Shown: positions 47,082 to 54,622 of the stretch, one piece after another
How the letters are laid out: each line of letters opens with the position of its first letter
Numbering within the stretch: position 1 is the stretch's first letter
Translations under genes and position numbers: made by a program
NCBI GenBank assembly: GCA_017962085.1
Contig: JAGCWA010000057.1
Span: 58,903 to 122,902 of the forward strand
Length of the DNA: 64,000 nucleotides
Direction: 5' to 3'
Source: Paludibacteraceae bacterium
GTDB lineage: Bacteria; Bacteroidota; Bacteroidia; Bacteroidales; Paludibacteraceae
The notes under the pieces: generated by a model
What the model was told of the DNA's origin: nothing
What the model saw: only the letters and a program-made list of their open reading frames with translations
Database searches by the model: none

Positions 47082-47993
47082 ATGAGACCTAGATATTCGA
47101 TTGAAAAGTATTGGTTTGAATCCTCTTCACAGTATAAAGGAAAGTCGGTGGATATCTTCTACATCTATCCCACCATCAATTCCGAACCGCTTTCGAATCG
47201 AGGAAGCGTGCCTGCTTATACGGATATCAGTAGGGCGGAGGTGAGGAATGCGGCGAGGAAAAACCAGGTGTACAATAAAACCGTCTATGCGGCGGATGAC
47301 TTCAATTTCTTCGCTCCCTATTACCGTCAGATGACGACGAAGGTGTTCGCTATGAGCAACACGGAACGGAAGTTCAGGGCGAAGCTCTCCGCTGCGGACG
47401 TGAGGCGTGCTTTCCAATATTACATGCGCACTTTCAACAACGGAAGGCCTTTCATCCTATTGGGCCATAGCCAAGGCTCCCAGATGTTGTTGGAGTTGCT
47501 GAAACATGGAATGACGGACAAGCAGTATGACCAGATGATCGCCGCCTATCTGTTGGGCTATGAGATTACGGAGAAGGACTTGGACAAATTTCCTCATCGG
47601 CTCAAACCCGCCACGGGCGAGAAGGATAGGGGGGTGGTGATCTCCTACAACTCCGTCACTTCGATGGAGGGAAAGTCTCCTTTGTTCGCTAACACTGTCG
47701 TTTGCATCAATCCGTTGAATTGGCGGACCGACGGGTCCTTGGCTACTGCAGATATGCATAAGGGCATTGTTCGTTACGATAAGAAAACAAAGGCCTATAA
47801 AACCACACCAGGGTACACCAGCGTGCGGATAGAGGATCATCTGCTCGTTTGTGGGGAGGTGGATCCGAAGGTGTGTTACAACGAAAGCCTCAAGGAACCG
47901 TTTCCTTGGGGTAATCTGCACTTTGCGGACACGTGGTTATATGCGGCGAACATTAGCGAGAATATGCGCAAAAGAGCGGGTCTATTGGAGTAG
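47082..47993 (+). CDS. DUF3089 alpha/beta hydrolase
   Basis: A 303-residue hydrolase. VDIFYIYPTINSEP is the typical DUF3089 opening, the nucleophile elbow is FILLGHSQGSQMLLEL, and a late His lies in IEDHLLVCGEVDP. The ATG at 47082 was chosen; a TTG at 47070 is in frame. Most Bacteroidetes members carry an N-terminal lipoprotein signal; none is visible here from either start, so this copy may be cytoplasmic. The substrate is not known. Confidence 0.87.
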   Translation: MRPRYSIEKYWFESSSQYKGKSVDIFYIYPTINSEPLSNRGSVPAYTDISRAEVRNAARKNQVYNKTVYAADDFNFFAPYYRQMTTKVFAMSNTERKFRAKLSAADVRRAFQYYMRTFNNGRPFILLGHSQGSQMLLELLKHGMTDKQYDQMIAAYLLGYEITEKDLDKFPHRLKPATGEKDRGVVISYNSVTSMEGKSPLFANTVVCINPLNWRTDGSLATADMHKGIVRYDKKTKAYKTTPGYTSVRIEDHLLVCGEVDPKVCYNESLKEPFPWGNLHFADTWLYAANISENMRKRAGLLE

Positions 47994-48020
47994 ATACTCT
48001 TCTTTATCCTAAGCATAAAA

Positions 48021-48050
48021 AAAGCACCCATGATTGCTCACGGGTGCTTT
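48021..48050. terminator. Bidirectional terminator between convergent genes
   Basis: The stem AAAGCACCC/GGGTGCTTT encloses a 12-base loop, with an A run before and a T run after, so it works on both strands. It separates the DUF3089 gene (plus) from the CotH-family gene (minus). Confidence 0.9.
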
Positions 48051-48071
48051 TTCTGTTGTTGTCTTATTGTT

Positions 48072-51000
48072 TTACAACTTCACGAACTTAGTTTGGTAAG
48101 TTGTGCCGTTGACTGTAATTGTCACGACGTAAACGTTGTTCTCCAGGTTGCCGACATAGATGCTGGAACCATTCTTTATGTTCTTGGAGAGCAGGATTCG
48201 ACCCGTCAGGTCCGCAAGAATGATGTCCGCCTCTTCCCCGTCTATGGCGAACCATAGGTAATCGCTTGTTGGGTTAGGGTAGACGCTCAGAATAGGCAGT
48301 GAGCTTCCCTCTTCGCTGTTGATTAAAGTAATCTCGCTTGGTGAGGAAGTCAACAAAGGATAATAAGCGTTCTTCTTCGCGAAGGTTGGTCGAGAGGTGA
48401 CTGCCCAAGAACCGTCCCCAGTGTAGGAGAAGCGGCTGTAAGTCTCTCCGTCGGTGTGAGGCATGTAGCGGATGGAGTCGATGACTTCGATCTTTCCGTT
48501 CACCTTTCTGCTCAGAGCTATCGTTTGGCCTTTATCCTTCGCAAGCTCGAAGTTCGTATGCAGAGGACCTTGGTCGGAAGAGTCTGCATCCGCCCAGAAC
48601 ACAAGGTATCCTTTCGCAGGGACAGTAGTCTTTGCTGGGTTGTTGGTAGGGATTTGGAACCTATCCAATGTCTTCCTCTTGTCGGAGAGGTACATGCCGC
48701 CCAAGTCTACTGGCACGTCGCCGTCGTTGTAGATTTCGATCCAGTCCTCGTCTTGGCGGAACTCGTCTACATATTGTTTGTTGGCGGCGCACACCTCGTT
48801 GATGTAGAGCTTATTGTAGGAGGTTGAGCTACCGTCCTTTTCGAATACCGCACGGAGAACGCAAGCTTCGTTCACATTGCCTGTATATTCCTCGTTGTTA
48901 GACGAGTTATTGGATGTCACGCCTGTTTTCTCGTCCAGCATGGAGAGATCGAACGCTACGGAAGCGGAGTTCTTAGCGCTATGCAATTCTACCGCAATCA
49001 CGTTTTTGCCTTGGTTGAGGTCACTTCTGCGAATCTTGAAGGATACCGTAGCGTAAGAGTCCATCTCGTAAATGGCTCTGGTCGTGTCGCTCACGTTGTT
49101 AGGCAAGTTGTAGCGGTATATCTCTTTGCCGTTGAGATAGATGATCGCACCGTCACCGATGTAGGCCATGCACTGGATCTCGTTGTCCATGGAACTGAGG
49201 TTGTCGATGTTGAACTCTTTTCTCAGGAGAATGGTCTTTGCGGCTTGTGTTGTGCCGAATCCCCATTCACCGCCACCGATACCGCCGATGCCACCACCGC
49301 CGATACCATCTCCAGGGGCAGGTTGGATGCCCATGTTGCCACCGGTCCAGTTTCCGTTGTTGTTACCGCCGGTCCAGTTTCCGTTGTTGTTACCGCCAGT
49401 CCAGTCTCCGTTGTTGTTGCCACCGGTCCAGTTTCCGTTGTTGTTGCCTCCGTTATTGTTACCACCGTTGTTGTTACCACCGGTCCAATCACCCATACCA
49501 CCGGTCCAGTCGCCCATGCCGCCTGGCCAAGTGCCACCTCCGGATGATCCGGTGACGTTGGTTTTCACATAATAGGACATGCTACCGCCGAGAGGAGCCT
49601 CGCCAGACTCCCAGCTGGAGTCATCGAACGAACTCTCTTTCCAGTTGTAAGGCGTGCTTACGGAGTCACTCAAGTAGAGATATTTCCAGGAATCGTTGGT
49701 GTTGAGGATGTAGTTTTCCCTACAAACCTCCCATTTCTTGAATTTGTAACCTACAGGAGCAATAGCCTTCACGGAGATTTGCGTGCCGGAGAAATATTTA
49801 CTTCTGAAATCACTCTTGTTGATAGGCTCCAATCCGTTCAGCAAGTAAGATGCGCCAGGGATTTCGGAGTAGATCCTCAGTGGAACAGGAGAACCGTAAT
49901 TCAGGGCGCTAGATACATGGTCGAACACCACGTTTTGTCTTGCGACAAGGAAGTTGCGCACCTTCATGGACTCATCCCTCCAAGTCAAGGATGTTTCCTT
50001 GATATTCTTTTGTGCGAGGAAGTTCCTGAAGTAATCCGCTTCCTTGTTCAGGATGGTTATCATACTGTCCAGGATATAGGCGGTGTTCTCCGCTCCGAAT
50101 GTAGTTCCCGCATGGGCGACGAACTTCGTCATGAGACGTCTGCTCATTTCCGGGTTTTTAATCAACTGGGTCAAATAAGTGAGTTTATTTGCGTTGGAAG
50201 TGAATCCGTTGCCCGTCATATTCTCCTCATACAAAGAAGTGGAGTATTCCGTATCGTAAAGGATCCAGCGCCACTTGCCGTTCTCGTTACGTTTCCAAGC
50301 CTTGTTGTTGTTGTCGGCCCAGTCCTTGTTGAAGATGTATATTTCCGTCATCATGTAGTTCAGGAACTCGTCCACGTCGATGATCTCATCTATTTTACTG
50401 AAGGCGTCGGCGGAGCTTGCGTTATTGGCGATGTTCTTGACCTGTTGGAAATCCGCACATTCGCCGGTTCCTGTCTTAGAGGTGACTTGAATGCAGAAAT
50501 CCTCCTCTTTCAGTCCGTAGTTGGAGTAGACGAAGTCTTTGTTGGTACGTTCGCGCATACCCAACATCGCGTAGTATTCACCGTTCATGAAGACCACGGT
50601 TGGCTCGTATGCTTGGTGGTCCAAATCCATGCCGGAAGCCGCCACTGTTTGGATGTAGCCGTCCCTGAACAACATTCTTCCGAAGTCGTTACCTGAGTTA
50701 CGGAGAACGAGGCCTTTCCACTTTAGTGCAGGTTTCTCTCTGAATATCGCGCAGTCGAACTTGTTGTTTCCAACCGCCTTGCCCGCTTTGACGGCCACTG
50801 ACTTGATGGATTTCGTACGTGAGCAAGCGCCGAATGCGCTGATTTTCACCTCTTGGTTGGCCATGGTCTCCTTGTTCTCGTCATACAACTCGAAGTTACA
50901 AGGGCGGTCCCAATCGTTCATGTAGTTGGCTGCTCGATCCATGGCTCCACAATTGGAAGGTACTGTCGAACCATTCTTTCCCACAACCAATGCGCCAAGC

Positions 51001-51809
51001 GAGTCACCATATACGTATTGACGGTCCGTCACCAATGATACGACCTTAATGGAGGTCGGTATGTTATTGACGCCGATGAAGTAGGTCGCCGTTGTGATGT
51101 CGCTGGCGACTTCCCCGTTTACGACTGCGATGGCACGCAGAGGTGTGGTCGTGTTGATTTGGATAGGGGAGGAGTATTGCATGGAGTTGATGGTTGGCTC
51201 CGTGCCGTCCGTCGTATAATAAATCTTAGCGCTACCATCCTCCGCATAGATCTTAACGTTCTGTGAACCAGTGTAGAACCCTCCGCTGATGCTGAACTCT
51301 GGCGCCGCTGTCTGGGCGTCTGCCGTTTTCGCATTGTTGTTCGTCGCCAATATGGTCGGTGTGACGAAGTGGGACAATTTGTTGCCACCGTCTTGTACCC
51401 TTCCGTAAGAGGCGTTCCTGAACGGTTTAGGGTAGGTCACCTTGTCCAAGACATGACCGCTTTGGTCGGAAAGAATCAACGTGCCACCGTCGCTGTCCAG
51501 CTTGAAGTTGGCGTGGTTGGTTTTATCTTCTTCGTCGAAATAGAAGATGGCGTAGCCCTTTGGCTGTATCTGGGAGTTGTTGGCCCGATTCTGCCATTTG
51601 TATATGTCTGATTCTGAGTCGGAAAAGAAGTAGTTGCTTAAATCAACCATCTCGTCCCCGGAATTATATAGTTCCACCCATCCCACGAAGTTGAAGTCCT
51701 CGTTGTAATGGAAGGATGAATTGCGCACCATGATTTCATTGATATGAATAGATGCGAAAGCGGGACCCGCCATCCATGCAGTTAATAGTAAGTAATTCTT
51801 TATTCTCAT
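48072..51809 (-). CDS. CotH-kinase and lamin-tail domain surface protein with T9SS type A sorting domain
   Basis: A 1245-residue secreted protein. After a signal peptide (MRIKNYLLLTAWMAGPAFAS) comes a lamin-tail domain (INEIMVRNSSFHYNEDFNFV, residues 20-150). A chitobiase/FN3-associated strand domain with YYTTDGTEPT follows near 170-250, then a CotH-type kinase region at about 255-650 with FNKDWADNNNKAWKRNENGK and WRWILYDTEYS. A jelly-roll-like domain at about 720-980 is interrupted by a Gly/Asn/Trp tandem repeat at about 760-850. A second lamin-tail domain (YINEVCAANKQYVDEF) is near 1000-1113, and the type A sorting domain starts at about 1171 (LSVYPNPTSDYLWF). CotH proteins phosphorylate spore-coat proteins in Bacillus; the role in Bacteroidetes is unknown. 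Confidence 0.88.
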   Translation of the reverse strand: MRIKNYLLLTAWMAGPAFASIHINEIMVRNSSFHYNEDFNFVGWVELYNSGDEMVDLSNYFFSDSESDIYKWQNRANNSQIQPKGYAIFYFDEEDKTNHANFKLDSDGGTLILSDQSGHVLDKVTYPKPFRNASYGRVQDGGNKLSHFVTPTILATNNNAKTADAQTAAPEFSISGGFYTGSQNVKIYAEDGSAKIYYTTDGTEPTINSMQYSSPIQINTTTPLRAIAVVNGEVASDITTATYFIGVNNIPTSIKVVSLVTDRQYVYGDSLGALVVGKNGSTVPSNCGAMDRAANYMNDWDRPCNFELYDENKETMANQEVKISAFGACSRTKSIKSVAVKAGKAVGNNKFDCAIFREKPALKWKGLVLRNSGNDFGRMLFRDGYIQTVAASGMDLDHQAYEPTVVFMNGEYYAMLGMRERTNKDFVYSNYGLKEEDFCIQVTSKTGTGECADFQQVKNIANNASSADAFSKIDEIIDVDEFLNYMMTEIYIFNKDWADNNNKAWKRNENGKWRWILYDTEYSTSLYEENMTGNGFTSNANKLTYLTQLIKNPEMSRRLMTKFVAHAGTTFGAENTAYILDSMITILNKEADYFRNFLAQKNIKETSLTWRDESMKVRNFLVARQNVVFDHVSSALNYGSPVPLRIYSEIPGASYLLNGLEPINKSDFRSKYFSGTQISVKAIAPVGYKFKKWEVCRENYILNTNDSWKYLYLSDSVSTPYNWKESSFDDSSWESGEAPLGGSMSYYVKTNVTGSSGGGTWPGGMGDWTGGMGDWTGGNNNGGNNNGGNNNGNWTGGNNNGDWTGGNNNGNWTGGNNNGNWTGGNMGIQPAPGDGIGGGGIGGIGGGEWGFGTTQAAKTILLRKEFNIDNLSSMDNEIQCMAYIGDGAIIYLNGKEIYRYNLPNNVSDTTRAIYEMDSYATVSFKIRRSDLNQGKNVIAVELHSAKNSASVAFDLSMLDEKTGVTSNNSSNNEEYTGNVNEACVLRAVFEKDGSSTSYNKLYINEVCAANKQYVDEFRQDEDWIEIYNDGDVPVDLGGMYLSDKRKTLDRFQIPTNNPAKTTVPAKGYLVFWADADSSDQGPLHTNFELAKDKGQTIALSRKVNGKIEVIDSIRYMPHTDGETYSRFSYTGDGSWAVTSRPTFAKKNAYYPLLTSSPSEITLINSEEGSSLPILSVYPNPTSDYLWFAIDGEEADIILADLTGRILLSKNIKNGSSIYVGNLENNVYVVTITVNGTTYQTKFVKL
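49342..49532 (-). repeat. 27-bp tandem repeats encoding Gly/Asn/Trp-rich units
   Basis: Four units of 27 bp from 49342 to 49449 encode GNWTGGNNN or GDWTGGNNN. They are followed by two 15-bp GGNNN units and two MGDWTGG units up to about 49530. The units differ at few bases. Gly, Asn, Trp and Thr dominate. Confidence 0.9.
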
Positions 51810-51975
51810 GATATTAACCTTTTAAAATAATGTACGTATGGTTTACCAATACAAATGTATGTTTTTCTTATGGTGATTCCCAAAAACAATCAATCAAATA
51901 TGTCTTTTCCATTTCCAATAGTGTTTTTTTTTCAAAAACATGGGGGTTATGCTTTCAAAGGGGTGTTTGTTAACA

Positions 51976-52006
51976 ACAAAAAGGGGAAAAGCCCTGCTTT
52001 TCCCCT
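51976..52006 (-). terminator. Terminator of the 56-residue membrane-protein gene
   Basis: The perfect 11-bp stem AGGGGAAAAGC/GCTTTTCCCCT has a three-base loop and is followed on the minus strand by TTTTGTTG. It lies 27 bases after the stop of the small gene and 167 bases upstream of the CotH-family start. Confidence 0.85.
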
Positions 52007-52032
52007 CTATGTTCATACACAAAATGACTGCT

Positions 52033-52203
52033 TTACAGCCCTTTCACGAGTGTTGCTATAGCCAATAATGCGAACGCAGCGCTTACGAACCAAAAACCGT
52101 TGGCTGAAACGAAAGGAATCACTACAAAATAACTTAAAATGCCTAATACGCCGAGAATTACGGCTATAACCCAAATGATTTGTTTAGGAGCTGAAAGTGT
52201 CAT
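52033..52203 (-). CDS. Small two-helix membrane protein
   Basis: A 56-residue protein starting MTLSAPKQIIWVIAVILGVL, with two hydrophobic helices (about residues 8-28 and 34-52) joined by a short turn containing Pro and Asn. Small proteins of this type are widespread in Bacteroidetes and have no settled function. The ATG at 52203 is preferred to a longer frame from 52365, whose extra residues are not hydrophobic and overlap the promoter. It has its own promoter and terminator, which supports it as a real gene. Confidence 0.75.
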   Translation of the reverse strand: MTLSAPKQIIWVIAVILGVLGILSYFVVIPFVSANGFWFVSAAFALLAIATLVKGL

Positions 52204-52277
52204 AATACATAAATTTTTAGTTAATAATAAAGTTCCATTCTGCGAAGCCGTTTTTATTTGTTTCCGACTTCCATATA

Positions 52278-52309
52278 CAATATTACTAATTTTATTTAAG
52301 AATTGCAAA
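52278..52309 (-). promoter_or_regulatory. Promoter of the small membrane-protein gene
   Basis: On the minus strand, TTTG at 52309-52306, 20 bases, then TAATATTG at 52285-52278 matches the Bacteroidetes consensus with one mismatch. The start codon is about 75 bases downstream. Apart from this and the rpsP terminator, the 349 bases between the small gene and rpsP hold nothing recognised. Confidence 0.55.
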
Positions 52310-52492
52310 TAAATGTTAGAATTTTTTTTCGAGGGAAAGTGGAAAGAATCTATTTGCCCCCACATGAATGTGTTTGCTTGAATGGGTTGTAATATATTGA
52401 TTCATAGTTTAATAAAATTATTCTATAAACATGGTGACTCATAGATGATAGATCCTTTCAATTCAAAATAGACTTCTTCAAACCATAATTCA

Positions 52493-52532
52493 TAATTAAA
52501 AAAGAGACACCCGTACCACGGATGTCTCTTTT
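52493..52532 (-). terminator. Terminator of rpsP
   Basis: AAAGAGACA and TGTCTCTTT pair, with an inner CCGT-ACC-ACGG hairpin, and the minus strand continues with a run of T. It lies about 20 bases after the rpsP stop. Confidence 0.88.
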
Positions 52533-52552
52533 GTTGCATAAAGGTCTGCTAT

Positions 52553-53131
52553 TTACTCAGCTGCCTTCTCTTCAGTAGCTGGAGCCTCAGCTGCTGGAGC
52601 CTCTGCCTCGGCGATTGCCTCAGCTGCCTCTGCCGCTGCTTCCTTAGCTGCTGCCTCAAGAGCTGCTGCAGCCTCAGCTCTCTTCTTAGCGAGAGCCTCA
52701 GACTTAGTCTTGTTGATAGCTTGCTCCTCCTCCAAACGTTTCTTGGCGGATGCAATCTTCTTCGTGTTCTGCTCTGTAACGATAGCGTTGTTCTTCTTCT
52801 CCTTCTCGTTCAACCAAGCTTGGAATCTCTTCTCAACCTCTTCCTCCTTGAAGGCGCCCTTCTTAACGCCACCCAACAAGTGCTTCTTCAGGTATACACC
52901 CTTGTCGCTCAAAAGGTTTCTTGTTGTGTCAGTTGGCTGTGCACCGGTCATTACCCAGTACAATGCTCTGTCGAAGTTTAAGTCAACTGTAGCAGGATTT
53001 GTGTTCGGATTGTATGATCCGATTCTCTCAATGTACTTACCATCACGTGGTGCCCTGCTATCTGCTACGACGATGTGGTAATACGCGTACCCCTTACGGC
53101 CGTGTCTTTGCAATCTAATTTTGGTTGCCAT
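52553..53131 (-). CDS. rpsP: 30S ribosomal protein S16 with an Ala/Glu-rich C-terminal extension
   Basis: A 192-residue protein. Residues 1-85 are the conserved S16 core ([39 protein letters not shown] as two adjoining parts: [20 protein letters not shown], then [19 protein letters not shown]). The core ends near residue 110. The remaining 80 residues are a charged helix followed by Ala/Glu-rich repeats that should be disordered. Typical S16 is 80-90 residues; the extension is usual in Bacteroidetes. It is transcribed alone and divergent from gldF. Confidence 0.96.
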   Translation of the reverse strand: MATKIRLQRHGRKGYAYYHIVVADSRAPRDGKYIERIGSYNPNTNPATVDLNFDRALYWVMTGAQPTDTTRNLLSDKGVYLKKHLLGGVKKGAFKEEEVEKRFQAWLNEKEKKNNAIVTEQNTKKIASAKKRLEEEQAINKTKSEALAKKRAEAAAALEAAAKEAAAEAAEAIAEAEAPAAEAPATEEKAAE

Positions 53132-53179
53132 TCTTTTTAATTAATAATTTGTTAAACTTCTTTCGCTTAAAAAGCGGCG

Positions 53180-53210
53180 CAAAGGTAGCATTAATTTTCC
53201 GAATATTAAA
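53180..53210 (-). promoter_or_regulatory. Promoter of rpsP
   Basis: On the minus strand, TACCTTTG at 53187-53180 is a full -7 match, with TTTA (one mismatch to TTTG) 19 bases upstream at 53210-53207. The rpsP start lies 48 bases downstream. Confidence 0.7.
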
Positions 53211-53220
53211 AACATTTTCT

Positions 53221-53228
53221 TATTTTTG
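53221..53228 (+). promoter_or_regulatory. Possible -7 element of gldF
   Basis: TATTTTTG matches TAnnTTTG and lies 33 bases before the gldF start, back to back with the rpsP promoter. The -33 region shows no clear TTTG. Confidence 0.45.
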
Positions 53229-53261
53229 CGCTAAAAAAAAAGGAAATAGGTATAAAAAGCT

Positions 53262-53990
53262 ATGCTCGCATTATTTAAAAAGGAATTCTGCAATTTTTTC
53301 TCCTCTCCGATGGGGTACATCGTCATTGGCGTGTTTCTTGCCCTGACGGGTCTTTTCCTGTGGGTCTTCCCTGGTGAGGAAAATATTTTGGATAATGGTT
53401 ACGCCAACATGGACGGACTTTTCTACTTTGCGCCTTGGCTCTACCTTTTCCTTGTGCCGGCGGTGACTATGCGTCTTTTTGCGGAGGAGCGGAGGACGGG
53501 TACCATAGAATTGTTGAAGACGCGCCCTATCTCCAGTTGGAGCATCGTCCTCTCTAAATACTTGGCGGGCGTGGCGCTGGTTTTGTTCTCCTTGGTGCCG
53601 ACGTTGCTTTTCTTCTTGTCTGTTTGGCTTTTGGGCGATCCGATGGGTAATATAGACATGGGAGGTACTTGGGGCTCGTACATCGGACTCTTCTTCCTGG
53701 CCACCTTCTATACGGCGGTGGGTCTGTTCGCCTCCTCGCTCACGGATAATCAGATCATTTCGTTCATCGTGGCCGCGGTGTTGTGTTTCTTCGCTTACAT
53801 CGGGTTCGACATCGTTTCCGGCATGGCATCTAACGGACAGACGGAGAGTTTCATCGCCTCGTTGGGCATCAGTGCGCATTATGAATCGATGAGCCGCGGC
53901 GTGATCGATAGCCGTGACGTCATCTATTATATTATCGGTATTGTCATCTTCCTGTTCTTCACGAAGGAAATCATCGATAGAAAGGGATAA
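53262..53990 (+). CDS. gldF: Gliding-motility-type ABC transporter permease GldF
   Basis: A 242-residue ABC-2 permease with six hydrophobic segments. It matches the GldF pattern closely: FFSSPMGYIVIGVFLALTGL at the start, AEERRTGTIELLKTRPIS in the cytoplasmic loop, and GLFASSLTDNQIISFIVAAV later. GldF works with GldG and the ATPase GldA; the complex is required for gliding in Flavobacterium johnsoniae but is also kept in non-gliding Bacteroidales. The usual neighbour gldG is absent: a phosphopantetheinyl transferase gene follows after 11 bases. Confidence 0.88.
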   Translation: MLALFKKEFCNFFSSPMGYIVIGVFLALTGLFLWVFPGEENILDNGYANMDGLFYFAPWLYLFLVPAVTMRLFAEERRTGTIELLKTRPISSWSIVLSKYLAGVALVLFSLVPTLLFFLSVWLLGDPMGNIDMGGTWGSYIGLFFLATFYTAVGLFASSLTDNQIISFIVAAVLCFFAYIGFDIVSGMASNGQTESFIASLGISAHYESMSRGVIDSRDVIYYIIGIVIFLFFTKEIIDRKG

Positions 53991-54001
53991 TTCCGTAGCC
54001 T

Positions 54002-54613
54002 ATGCTTTATCATTGTGACAGAAACGCCGACGGGGAAATCCTCTCCATTTGGAAGATGGATGAGCCTGTCGAGGATCTGCTTTCCCTCTTTTCCGATAAA
54101 AAGGGTCTTTACCAGTCTGAGGTGGAGCGCCATAAGTCGGTGAAAAGGAGGCAGGAGTACCTCTCCGTACGTGCCTTGTTGCTGGATGCGTTGGGACATG
54201 AGTGTGACGTTTTCCACGATGAAATGGGGAAACCATTCCTGCCGGAAGAGCATTTGCACATAAGCATCTCTCATACAAAAGGTTATGCGGCTGTTCTGCT
54301 TAGTCCGCACCGGGAAGTAGGCTTGGATATAGAGCAATTTTCCGATAAGATTTTCCACGTCAGGGATAAGTTCCTGCGTGCGGAGGAGCAACGGCTCATC
54401 GATTCCACCGATAGAATTCCTCTCTTGCTTTGCTGGTCCGCCAAGGAGGCGATCTATAAGTTGTTTGAAGGGTTGCGTCCCGAGTATTGGGAGCAGATTA
54501 CCATCAAGGCGTTGGATATGGAACAATGTACGATAGAGGCGGAGGTGGAGGATAGACCGTCTGTCACCCTTCGTTTCCGTATCTTTCCTGATTTCGTGAT
54601 GGTGCATAATTGA
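54002..54613 (+). CDS. 4'-phosphopantetheinyl transferase (Sfp type)
   Basis: A 203-residue enzyme that moves phosphopantetheine from CoA to a carrier protein. Conserved motifs are GKPFLPEEHLHISISHTKGY, the Mg-binding EVGLDIEQF and the signature LCWSAKEAIYKL. The two-subdomain size fits small Sfp-like members rather than AcpS. Its carrier-protein target is not encoded nearby. Confidence 0.9.
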   Translation: MLYHCDRNADGEILSIWKMDEPVEDLLSLFSDKKGLYQSEVERHKSVKRRQEYLSVRALLLDALGHECDVFHDEMGKPFLPEEHLHISISHTKGYAAVLLSPHREVGLDIEQFSDKIFHVRDKFLRAEEQRLIDSTDRIPLLLCWSAKEAIYKLFEGLRPEYWEQITIKALDMEQCTIEAEVEDRPSVTLRFRIFPDFVMVHN

Positions 54614-54622
54614 TGATGGACT

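Noticed and set aside
49342-49449. Direct repeats that might suggest a CRISPR array
   Set aside because: The 27-bp units are adjacent with no unique spacers and are in frame inside a coding region.
53271-53879. A 202-codon minus-strand frame over gldF, and similar long antisense frames over rho, oadA and the adhesins
   Set aside because: They are antisense shadows of strongly supported genes, with basic, low-quality composition.
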